From contig JBGPFD010000037.1 in NCBI GenBank assembly GCA_041483175.1, forward strand, positions 1 through 20,963: a stretch of DNA of 20,963 nt, given 5' to 3'. The stretch comes from Gp7-AA10 sp041483175 (GTDB lineage: Bacteria > Acidobacteriota > Thermoanaerobaculia > Gp7-AA8). Position 1 is the first letter of the stretch; each line of letters starts with the position of its first letter. The notes below the pieces were generated by a model. The model searched no databases, was not told the DNA's origin, and worked only from the letters and a program-made list of their open reading frames with translations. The position numbers and the translations under genes were made by a program. Positions 1 through 6,181 of the stretch are shown piece after piece.

Positions 1-223
1 CGACCTGCTGGTGTGCATGGGGCTCAACTTCGACGACAGCCGGGCCATCGACGCGTTGACGCTACCGGATGGACGCTATGTCTTCCGTTACTACGACGGG
101 CAGGACCAGCGTGTGGTCGCCCTCGAGTTCGACGCCGACTTTCACAGTCTCGGCGAGGTGCGCGCTCAATTCCCCGAGTTTATCGGCGACGAAGAGTATT
201 ACCCGCAATACTGCGGGCATTAG
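1..223 (+). CDS. C-terminal end of an unknown protein (truncated by window edge)
   Basis: An open frame runs in from the left edge (first full codon at base 2) to the TAG at 221-223, leaving about 73 C-terminal residues. They are acidic and rich in aromatic residues, with short strand-like segments (DGRYVFRYYDG, VVALEFDADF) and a tail ending EEYYPQYCGH. I recognise no family. A GTG at base 11 could be read as a start, but the open frame continues upstream to the edge, so this is more likely a fragment. The crotonase-like gene begins 14 bases downstream on the same strand, so the two may be co-transcribed. Codon use is like that of the neighbours. Confidence 0.55.
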   Translation, partial: DLLVCMGLNFDDSRAIDALTLPDGRYVFRYYDGQDQRVVALEFDADFHSLGEVRAQFPEFIGDEEYYPQYCGH

Positions 224-237
224 GATCGGCTCACGCG

Positions 238-1014
238 ATGATCTACGAGAACCTTTGCTTCGATAAAGACGGCTCCGTCGCCGTCGTGACGCTGAATCGC
301 CCCAACAGGCGTAACGCACTCTCGTTAGCACTAATGCGGGAGCTGCTGGATTGCCTCGGACGGATCGGCGAGGACAGCCAGCTTCGCGCGGTCATCCTCG
401 CTGCGGCTGGGAAGGTCTACAGCTCCGGGCACGATCTCAGTGAGTTGGTCGAAAGAAACATCAACGACTACCGGCAGATCTTCGACGTCTGCGCCGAGCT
501 GATGATGAAGATTCAGTCGATACCCCAGCCAGTCATCGCCGAGGTTCAGGGCATGGCGACGGCAGCCGGATGCCAATTGGTCGCGACCTGCGACCTGGCT
601 GTCGCGGCCGAGGAAGCCTCGTTCGCCACTCCCGGCGTGCGGATCGGGCTTTTCTGCACGACTCCGATGGTCGCCTTGAGCCGCGCCGTCGGCCGCAAGC
701 GCGCCCTCCTGATGCTGCTGACCGGCGAGCCGATCGACGCGATAACCGCGGCCGAGTGGGGGCTGGTCAACAGCGTTGTCCCCGCTGCCAAGCTGCGTGA
801 GGAGACGGGGAAGCTCGCCGCACGGATCGCGGAGGCGAGCCCCGTTACGATGGCCATCGGAAAGCAGGCTTTCTACACGCAGATCGACCTGGACCAGCCG
901 AAAGCGTACGCGTATGCCAAGGAGATCATGTCGATGAACTCCATGGCGGTTGACGCCCAGGAAGGCATCTCCGCGTTCCTCGGAAAGAGGGCGGCCTGCT
1001 GGACGGGCAGATAG
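238..1014 (+). CDS. Enoyl-CoA hydratase/isomerase (crotonase) superfamily protein, ECHDC3-like
   Basis: This 258-residue protein has the length and motif order of the crotonase fold: an N-terminal strand with VAVVTLNRPNRRNALS (about 14-29), the CoA and oxyanion-hole segment SSGHDLSEL (62-70), and the second oxyanion-hole region GMATAAGCQLVATCDLAVA (105-123). The SSGHDL form resembles the ECHDC3 group (recall, not a search). In rat mitochondrial enoyl-CoA hydratase the two catalytic glutamates lie in GGGCELA and FGQPEILLG; here those positions read Gln113 (GCQLV) and Gly133 (FATPGVRIG). Ordinary hydratase activity is therefore doubtful, although binding and stabilising an acyl-CoA is still plausible. 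I chose ATG 238 because homology starts there (MIYENLCFDKDGSV). The frame stays open upstream but does not look like protein of this family. The ribosome site is weak (AGGA about 12 bases upstream). Confidence 0.85.
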   Translation: MIYENLCFDKDGSVAVVTLNRPNRRNALSLALMRELLDCLGRIGEDSQLRAVILAAAGKVYSSGHDLSELVERNINDYRQIFDVCAELMMKIQSIPQPVIAEVQGMATAAGCQLVATCDLAVAAEEASFATPGVRIGLFCTTPMVALSRAVGRKRALLMLLTGEPIDAITAAEWGLVNSVVPAAKLREETGKLAARIAEASPVTMAIGKQAFYTQIDLDQPKAYAYAKEIMSMNSMAVDAQEGISAFLGKRAACWTGR

Positions 1015-1031
1015 AGTGTCGGAAGGAGACA

Positions 1032-1340
1032 ATGATGATCACATTCGAGTACCGGTTCGACGTCCTCCCTGGGAAGCTGGAGGATTATGAGAAGTATCGT
1101 AAGGGCGCGGGTAAGGACATCTGGCTGAAGTTCTCCGGCGTCAAGGCCGTCCACGTGTACAAGAGCATGCTGGGCGGTTCGTCCCCGCAGCGGGTTGTGC
1201 AGGTTGACCTGGAGAACCTGGCAGCGCTCGAGAAGATCCTTTCGGATCCGGGCTTCCGAAAGGCGAAGGATGCCTTCCACGACCTGGTTACGCACGTCAC
1301 CGACTCCTTACTGGTCCAGGTGAGCGAAAAGAAGAAATAG
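1032..1340 (+). CDS. Small unknown protein (about 101 residues), possible dimeric alpha/beta-barrel fold
   Basis: The protein begins (M)MITFEYRFDVLPGKLEDYEKYRKGAGKD. It shows a beta-alpha-beta pattern: strand ITFEYRFDV, a charged helix, then strands KAVHVYKSM and RVVQVDLEN, and a helix AALEKILSDPGFRKAKDAF. This arrangement is typical of small dimeric alpha+beta-barrel proteins (monooxygenase-like or stress-response types), but no catalytic residues are recognisable, so no function is assigned. A strong ribosome site, GGAAGGAG at 1021-1028, precedes two consecutive ATG codons; the second (1035) has the better 6-base spacing. It starts 17 bases after the crotonase-like gene on the same strand, so the two probably form an operon. 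The tail is lysine-rich (SEKKK). Confidence 0.75.
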   Translation: MMITFEYRFDVLPGKLEDYEKYRKGAGKDIWLKFSGVKAVHVYKSMLGGSSPQRVVQVDLENLAALEKILSDPGFRKAKDAFHDLVTHVTDSLLVQVSEKKK

Positions 1341-1506
1341 GAAACCTCCTCATCGGCCTGGGAAGTCTGCCTGACAGAACGCAATCACAATGCGTTGTCG
1401 CTCGCGGCGACAAGCTTCCGGACGGGAAGGGCCATCCGATCCCGCTAATCCGCAGAATTTCTCGCCGGATTTTGTCGGGACCGCTGAAGGATGAGGATTG
1501 AACGTA

Positions 1507-1528
1507 GCGCCGGCTCTCCAGCCGGCGC
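1507..1528. repeat. GC-rich palindrome, 9-bp perfect stem
   Basis: The arms GCGCCGGCT (1507-1515) and AGCCGGCGC (1520-1528) pair perfectly around the loop CTCC. There is no T-run after either arm, so this looks like a dispersed palindromic repeat rather than a classical terminator. The design (9-bp stem, 4-base pyrimidine loop, GCCGGC core) matches the hairpin at 17711-17732. Confidence 0.7.
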
Positions 1529-1619
1529 GAACCGGCTAATCGTATTGAGGAAATAGATACCGCTCTAGCCGCGCGCCACGCCGATGTCGCGGCCTACCTA
1601 AACGAGGAGGGCCATGAGG

Positions 1620-1675
1620 GCGAAGGAAAAGGACGAGCGGACGGGCAACAATCCGCTCTCCTTTTCTTTCTTCGC
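1620..1675. terminator. Long imperfect hairpin, candidate bidirectional terminator
   Basis: The left arm begins GCGAAGGAAAAGGA (from 1620) and the right arm ends CTTTTCTTTCTTCGC (to 1675). They pair over about 22 bases with small bulges around a loop of about 10 bases. The right arm is T-rich on the plus strand. It sits 21 bases beyond the stop codon of the minus-strand barrel-protein gene, between converging genes, which suits termination from both sides. The role is inferred. Confidence 0.5.
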
Positions 1676-1696
1676 TACAACGTAGAACTCAGTGAT

Positions 1697-2896
1697 TCAG
1701 AACTTATAGATCACGCTGGCCGCGAGCTGGTCGCCCTTGGTACCCGTCTCCACTCCGGTTGCGGCCGCCGTGGTGAGTTTGGAGTGCAGCCATTCCACAT
1801 TGAACCCGTAGGAACCGAGGTTGAACATCAACGACGGAACCAGAAGCTGTTCCTTCACGCGAGTCGCCTTCGCGGCGATCACGTTGTCCTTGTTGGGTTT
1901 TTCCATGCCGTAGAACAGATACCCGCTCCACTTCTTGTTGAAGGCGTATCCGCCCTGTGCCCACAGCCCCCAGCTCTTGATGTCGCCGAACTGGGAGATC
2001 TGACCGAACTGCTGCCCGATGGCCTTTCCAGTGTAGGCATTGCCCTGGACCGAGAACGCTCCGGAGGCGACCTTCGCACCCACTTCACCGGCCCACGCGC
2101 TCAGCGAATCTTTCGCAGACTTGGTGCCGGCGCCGGAGAGATCCTTCTTGTCCCAATGGCCCACCACGTAGGTGCCCCAGGTACCGGTGCGGGTCTTGCC
2201 GCTCCAATCGAAGCGACCCTCGACCTGCGGGAGGGTGGATGCCGGTCCTGCGCTGCCTGAGTCGATGATGTTGCCGGGAGCGCTCCACGTGTTGCGCATC
2301 ACAGCGAATGTGAACTTCGAACTGACTGCAGAACCGGCGGGCGTCATGTCGTGGTAGATGAACACGCCCGGGAAGCGCCAGCCGACGAAGCCCGTCGCAC
2401 CGTACCCGATCGGGAAGGCAAGGTGCGAGTACGAGGCGGGGACATTCCCGAACAGCGGCGCCCACCCCTGACCAACGCGGTAGGTCGTCTTCCCCCGAAT
2501 GAGGTCGACAAATGCAAGGCGCAGGCGCGGAGTGGCCTGCGCGTTGCTGAATCCGCCGGTCCCGTTGAATCCGCCGAAGAAGTCGGCTTCGAGTGTCGCG
2601 GCGACCTTGTTGTTGTCGTCCAGCTTGGTAGGGTTGAACCCGAGCGTCAGACGGGTGTTACGCACGTCTCCGTCGAGGAACCACCGGTCCGTCTTGGTCT
2701 CGGGGGGAACCGGAAATTCGGCATTCTGCCCGTTCCCGAACGTGAAGTTCTGATTCTGCAGGAACGCCGTTGCATCGATGAAGCCGTGGATGCTCACACC
2801 TTCCCCGCTGGTCTGTACGTTCTGGGCTGAAACAACTCCTGTCCATGCCAGGAGGAAAATCATCAGGACCAAACCTTGAACACGCAATCGCGCCAT
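1697..2896 (-). CDS. Outer-membrane beta-barrel protein (porin-like), unclassified
   Basis: The 399-residue product begins MARLRVQGLVLMIFLLAWTG and has a clear signal peptide, probably cleaved after VVSA (about residue 24). The mature part alternates short strands with glycine- and asparagine-rich turns and ends LAASVIYKF. The terminal Phe is the usual signal for outer-membrane barrel assembly. The length fits a 14-18-strand barrel; I cannot assign a named porin family. I chose ATG 2896 over an in-frame start at 2986 because the signal peptide starts there and AAAGGAG lies just upstream (2905-2911). It is the last gene of the same-strand run behind the ABC importer, separated by about 300 bases, so it may carry the same substrate across the outer membrane. 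That link is inference. Confidence 0.8.
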   Translation of the reverse strand: MARLRVQGLVLMIFLLAWTGVVSAQNVQTSGEGVSIHGFIDATAFLQNQNFTFGNGQNAEFPVPPETKTDRWFLDGDVRNTRLTLGFNPTKLDDNNKVAATLEADFFGGFNGTGGFSNAQATPRLRLAFVDLIRGKTTYRVGQGWAPLFGNVPASYSHLAFPIGYGATGFVGWRFPGVFIYHDMTPAGSAVSSKFTFAVMRNTWSAPGNIIDSGSAGPASTLPQVEGRFDWSGKTRTGTWGTYVVGHWDKKDLSGAGTKSAKDSLSAWAGEVGAKVASGAFSVQGNAYTGKAIGQQFGQISQFGDIKSWGLWAQGGYAFNKKWSGYLFYGMEKPNKDNVIAAKATRVKEQLLVPSLMFNLGSYGFNVEWLHSKLTTAAATGVETGTKGDQLAASVIYKF

Positions 2897-2911
2897 CTCA
2901 CTACTCCTTTC

Positions 2912-3192
2912 AGTTTTCTCAATTGTCCAATTCGGAAAAATGACCAGGAAACGTCGGACAGGATCCTTCACGCGCGGGTCAAACAAGAGTTCCCCTTTGC
3001 GTGTTGACGATGATCAGGCAGATGAAGGAAAGACAGTTGGGCACAGAGCTGCGCCACGCTGAAGGACCGGTCCAACCACTCGGGTTGCGAGACGTCCATA
3101 TGTCTCTCGAACGACCTCTCGAACGACTGGGGCTTTGCAAGGAAGCTGACATATACATTAGTTGAGACCAATTCCAAAATCCAGTCAAAACC
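2912..3192 (-). promoter_or_regulatory. Upstream region of the barrel-protein gene with a candidate promoter
   Basis: This 281-bp gap separates the MalG-like permease from the barrel-protein gene. On the minus strand, TTGGAA (3172-3177) and TATATG (3150-3155) are spaced 16 bases apart and could form -35 and -10 boxes; a TTGACT at 3183-3188 is an alternative -35. Either would leave a leader of about 230-250 bases. The region is less GC-rich than its surroundings near 3150-3190. It also holds a 10-bp palindrome, GGACCGGTCC, at 3064-3073 and a tandem 12-bp repeat, listed separately. I see no protein-coding signal in it. Confidence 0.3.
3104..3127. repeat. Tandem direct repeat, two copies of CTCTCGAACGAC
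   Basis: Two perfect back-to-back 12-bp copies occupy 3104-3115 and 3116-3127. They lie about 210 bases upstream of the barrel-protein start, between the candidate promoter and the gene. A role as a tandem regulator site is possible, but chance duplication cannot be excluded. Confidence 0.6.
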
Positions 3193-4044
3193 CTACTTGA
3201 CAGCGCCGACGGTGAAACCTTCGATGAAGCGGTCGAGGAAAATGTTGTAGAGCACGCCGATCGGCAGGCTGGTAATCAGGCAGGCGGCCATCAGCGATCC
3301 CCAGTAGTAGACGTCGCCGCGTACCAGAAAAGTCGGGACGCCGACGCCGACGGTCTGGTTCGAAGCCGAGGAGATGAAGGTCAGGGCGTAGACGAATTCC
3401 TGCGTCACCAGGGTGAAGGCGAAAATCACCACGGTCAGGATTCCTGAGGTGGACATCGGAATCATCAGCTTGATGAAGGCTCCCCAGCGGGTCAGGCCGT
3501 CAACCATCGCCGCGTCGTCGAGATCGCGAGGAATGGACTTGAAGAACCCCATCAGCAGCCATGTCGAGAACGGAATGGTGAAGCTCGGGTAGACCAGGAT
3601 GACCGACCAGAGCGTGTCCTGCAGCCCGAGAAAGGAGACCACCTTCGACAGCGGGATGAAGAGCAGCGTCGACGGAACGAGATAGGTCAGAAAGACGCCG
3701 ATTCCCAGCCGCGCCCCCCAGACTCCGGTCAGCCGCGCCAGCGCATAGGCGGCCGGAACGGCGAGTAGCAGGGTGATCAGCACCACCACCGTTCCGGCGA
3801 ACATCGTATTGCCAACCCAGCGCAGGAAGAGCGTCTCCTTGAACAGCAGTCTCAGATGTTCGAGCGTCGGCGGCTCGTGGAACAGAAACGGATTGTTCTG
3901 CAGGTTGTACAGATCCGTCGTCCGCTTGAAGGTAGTGATCAGCATCCAGTAGAACGGAAACGCCAGCAGCACCGCGAAGACGATGCGCACGATCCACATG
4001 GAGATGCGGGCAAACCAAGTGCGGAAGCGTCGCGGCATCGCCAT
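3193..4044 (-). CDS. ABC transporter permease, MalG-like (CUT1 family)
   Basis: This 283-residue inner-membrane protein has about six hydrophobic segments, starting with a strongly hydrophobic helix (IVRIVFAVLLAFPFYWMLITTF). It contains the cytoplasmic ATPase-docking loop in the form DDAAMVDGLTRWGAFIKLMIP, the EAA motif of binding-protein-dependent importers. The ending SLPIGVLYNIFLDRFIEGFTVGAVK is typical of MalG-type proteins. It would pair with the MalF-like permease at 4150-5031. Its ribosome site, GAGGGG, is six bases before the ATG and lies inside the palindromic block that separates it from that gene, so its translation signal seems to come from the inserted sequence. The substrate is not predictable from this subunit. 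Confidence 0.9.
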   Translation of the reverse strand: MAMPRRFRTWFARISMWIVRIVFAVLLAFPFYWMLITTFKRTTDLYNLQNNPFLFHEPPTLEHLRLLFKETLFLRWVGNTMFAGTVVVLITLLLAVPAAYALARLTGVWGARLGIGVFLTYLVPSTLLFIPLSKVVSFLGLQDTLWSVILVYPSFTIPFSTWLLMGFFKSIPRDLDDAAMVDGLTRWGAFIKLMIPMSTSGILTVVIFAFTLVTQEFVYALTFISSASNQTVGVGVPTFLVRGDVYYWGSLMAACLITSLPIGVLYNIFLDRFIEGFTVGAVK

Positions 4045-4154
4045 CTAACGCCCCTCACTCGGCTCACGCGGGGCGAGGGCACTCGCGCGAATTCCTTCTC
4101 CCCGCCGGGGAGAAGGTGCCGCGAAGCGGAGGACGCGGGGGAGCGCCATCTACG
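4039..4154. repeat. Palindromic intergenic element flanked by a direct repeat, inside the ABC operon
   Basis: Between the two permease genes lies a block with a perfect 10-bp stem, CCTTCTCCCC (4094-4103) and GGGGAGAAGG (4107-4116) around loop GCC, plus GC-rich flanks. It is bounded by near-identical direct repeats: CGCCATCTAACG at 4039-4050 and CGCCATCTACG at 4144-4154, differing by one inserted base. On the coding strand each copy reads CGT(T)AGATGGCG. The first copy contains the TAG stop of the MalF-like gene, the second the ATG start of the MalG-like gene. This is what an insertion of about 105 bp into an original TAG|ATG junction with target duplication would leave. No transposase is encoded, so it would be a non-autonomous element. 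Confidence 0.65.
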
Positions 4155-5031
4155 TCACCTCCGCGCGGTAGGCCGAGCGCAGCACCAGCCACGTAGCCAC
4201 GACCAGAACCGGCACCATGAAGATCGAGATCGCCGCCCCTTCGGCCAGATCCGACCCGAGAATGCCAGCGAAGAACGCCAGCGTGGGAATTACCTGCGTC
4301 GTGTCGTACGGTCCGCCGCGGGTCAGGATGTAGATCACGGTCATGTCGGTGAAGGTGAAGATCACGCCGAACAGCACGGCCACGTTGATGATGGGGAGCA
4401 TCATCGGAATGGTGATCTGAAACAGAGTCCGGAAGAATCCCGCCCCGTCGACCGCCGCGGCCTCGGGGATGTCCTTGGGGATGGCGGTCAGCCCGGCCAG
4501 CAGAATGACGGTGGCGAACGGCAGCATGTGCCAGGTGTGAACCAGAATGACCGAGGTCATCGCCAGCTTCGGCTCGCCGAGCCATACCGGCGCGTCGAAG
4601 GGCTTGAACAGATGCATGCGCACCAGCACCCAGTTCACCACGCTGTACAGCGAATCGAGGATCCACTTCCAGCCGATCGAGCCGATCGACACCGGCGCCA
4701 CCCACGGCAGCAGGATCAGAAAGCGGAGGAAGCGGCGGCCTGGAAAGGCGTCCTTCAGCGCCAGCGCCAGAATCGTCGAGCCGACCAGCACCAGAATCTG
4801 CGAAACGATGGTGAAGAAGAACGAGTTCTCCAACGACCGCAGGAATGCGGGATTCCGGAAGATACTGGTGAAATTCTGCAGCCCCACGAAGTGATAGCTG
4901 GTGCTCCCCACCTTGATGTCGCTGACGCTGTAGATGAAGGCCATCACGAAGGGGACACCGACCAGGGCGACGATGTAGAGAATCGCCGGCATGAACATCG
5001 CCGGCGCGAGCCATCGCTGTTGGCGGCTCAC
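4150..5031 (-). CDS. ABC transporter permease, MalF-like (CUT1 family)
   Basis: The 293-residue product starts VSRQQRWLAPAMFMPAILYI and has about six membrane segments. The EAA docking loop reads IPEAAAVDGAGFFRTLFQIT followed by IP, as expected for importers of the sugar and polyol class. The start is GTG at 5031, overlapping the TGA of the ATPase gene by four bases (GTGA), which points to translational coupling. The stop is TAG at 4150-4152, immediately followed in the transcript by a second ATGGCG, apparently part of a duplicated target site of the adjacent palindromic element. It would form the membrane channel with the MalG-like permease. Confidence 0.9.
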   Translation of the reverse strand: MSRQQRWLAPAMFMPAILYIVALVGVPFVMAFIYSVSDIKVGSTSYHFVGLQNFTSIFRNPAFLRSLENSFFFTIVSQILVLVGSTILALALKDAFPGRRFLRFLILLPWVAPVSIGSIGWKWILDSLYSVVNWVLVRMHLFKPFDAPVWLGEPKLAMTSVILVHTWHMLPFATVILLAGLTAIPKDIPEAAAVDGAGFFRTLFQITIPMMLPIINVAVLFGVIFTFTDMTVIYILTRGGPYDTTQVIPTLAFFAGILGSDLAEGAAISIFMVPVLVVATWLVLRSAYRAEVT

Positions 5032-6074
5032 GACGGCAGTCTCCGCGCCTTGACTCTCTTTCCGTTCGCCGGATCGAAGTACTTCACGTCATCCTCGGCG
5101 ACGGAGAAGGTGTGATGCGTGTCGTCGGCGATGGCGATTGCATGCGTGGAGGGCATTCGCGAGATCGCCTTCTGCTTGTCGAACGGCCCTCCCTCGATGA
5201 TTCCGTAGAGGATTCGCTCCGCTCCCAGGTATTCACTGTGCGTGATGCGAAACTGGTACGAGACGTGTGCGCCGGTCCGTTCCGTTCTGCCGGTGGGAAG
5301 GAAGTGCTCGGGGCGGAATCCGACCAGCATGCCGCCACCGGGCAGGATGTTCATCGGCGGCGAGCCGAGAAACGTGGCCACGAAGGTGTCGGCCGGTTCG
5401 TCGTAGACATCCGCGGGCGTTCCGATCTGCCGCACCGATCCCTGCGACATCACCACCACGCGGTCGCCCATGGCCATCGCTTCGACCTGATCGTGCGTCA
5501 CGTAGATCGCCGTGGTACCGATGCGCTTCTGGAACTGCTCCAGCTCCTCGCGCGCTGACGCGCGCAGTTTTGCGTCGAGATTCGAGAGCGGCTCGTCGAG
5601 CAGAAAGACGGTCGGCTCGCGGACGATGGCCCGCGCCAGCGCCACGCGCTGCCGCTCTCCGCCCGAAAGCTCGCGCGGCTTTCGGCCGAAGAGATGCTGG
5701 ATGCCGAGCAGGGAGGCCGCCCACTCCGCGCGCTCACGGCGCTGCTGCTTTGCCACGCCCTGCGCCTTGAGAGGGAAAACGATGTTGTTGTACACGCTCA
5801 GATGCGGGTAGAGCGCGTAGCTCTGAAAGACCATGGCGATCCGGCGCTCGCGCGGCGTCAGATCGTTGACCACCTTCCCGCCGATGAGGACCTCTCCCGA
5901 GGTGGGATCCTCGAGGCCGGCGATCAGCCGTAGCAGGGTGGTCTTCCCCGATCCGGAAGGACCCAGGAGGACGAGGAACTCGCCCTCCCGGGTTTCCAGA
6001 TCGACATCGATGACGGCGCCAACGTTTCCGCGCCTGAAGATTTTGGTGAGCTTTCGAGTTTCGACAACCGCCAT
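5028..6074 (-). CDS. ABC transporter ATP-binding protein, MalK/UgpC-like (CUT1)
   Basis: This 348-residue ATPase has every nucleotide-binding motif: Walker A GPSGSGKT (38-45), Q-loop Gln84 in MVFQSYALYPH, signature LSGGERQR (136-143), Walker B VFLLDE (156-161), D-loop SNLD, and the switch His194 in YVTHD. The LYPHLSVYNNI and GTPADVYDEP segments and a C-terminal regulatory domain (GFRPEHF...) are typical of the MalK/UgpC/MsmX group that energises sugar-type importers. The C-terminal domain is at the short end for the group. ATG 6074 is preceded by GAGGG at suitable spacing. The stop overlaps the GTG start of the MalF-like gene. A palindromic repeat separates it from the upstream binding-protein gene and may lower read-through, as often seen where binding protein is needed in excess. 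Confidence 0.93.
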   Translation of the reverse strand: MAVVETRKLTKIFRRGNVGAVIDVDLETREGEFLVLLGPSGSGKTTLLRLIAGLEDPTSGEVLIGGKVVNDLTPRERRIAMVFQSYALYPHLSVYNNIVFPLKAQGVAKQQRRERAEWAASLLGIQHLFGRKPRELSGGERQRVALARAIVREPTVFLLDEPLSNLDAKLRASAREELEQFQKRIGTTAIYVTHDQVEAMAMGDRVVVMSQGSVRQIGTPADVYDEPADTFVATFLGSPPMNILPGGGMLVGFRPEHFLPTGRTERTGAHVSYQFRITHSEYLGAERILYGIIEGGPFDKQKAISRMPSTHAIAIADDTHHTFSVAEDDVKYFDPANGKRVKARRLPS

Positions 6075-6097
6075 TCAATACCCTCAATAGGCAACGC

Positions 6098-6172
6098 GTC
6101 ATCCTGAGGCGCGTAGACGGCGAAGGATCTCACACTGCGTGGCTTGAGATCCTTCGCTGCGCTTAGGCTGAC
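6098..6172. repeat. Nested palindromic repeat between binding-protein and ATPase genes
   Basis: The inner arms CGAAGGATCTCA (6121-6132) and TGAGATCCTTCG (6145-6156) form a perfect 12-bp stem around a 12-base loop. Outer arms GTCATCCTGAGGCGC (6098-6112) and GCGCTTAGGCTGAC (6159-6172) pair imperfectly. No T-run follows. I recall similar GAAGGATCTCA...TGAGATCCTTC repeats scattered in many environmental genomes, so this is probably a dispersed element. It may also partly terminate or stabilise the binding-protein mRNA. Confidence 0.7.
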
Positions 6173-6181
6173 AGAAGTTCC

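Larger units (their letters stand above)
1341..1696. other. Non-coding gap between converging genes
   Basis: This 356-bp gap lies between a plus-strand gene and the minus-strand barrel-protein gene, whose 3' ends face each other. It holds two inverted repeats, annotated separately (1507-1528 and 1620-1675). No RNA gene was seen. An open plus-strand frame without a start codon runs from about 1508 toward the barrel-protein gene; it begins within the first hairpin and I do not treat it as a gene. Confidence 0.6.

Noticed and set aside
13..237. N-terminal extension of the crotonase-like protein in the same frame
   Set aside because: The sequence is Arg-rich and unlike the family, and overlaps a better-looking frame (2-223) in another register.
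1508..1696. Open plus-strand frame in the gap, with a protein-like stretch AALAARHADVAAYLNEEG-type composition
   Set aside because: It has no start codon, begins within a palindrome and runs through another inverted repeat into the antisense of the barrel gene. It could be a gene remnant, but I cannot support it.
2897..2986. Upstream start of the barrel-protein gene at 2986
   Set aside because: The extra 30 residues precede a complete signal peptide that has its own ATG and ribosome site at 2896.
2912..3192. Riboswitch or small RNA upstream of the barrel-protein gene
   Set aside because: The leader is long enough, but I saw no conserved riboswitch core or strong multi-helix structure, only a short palindrome and a tandem repeat.
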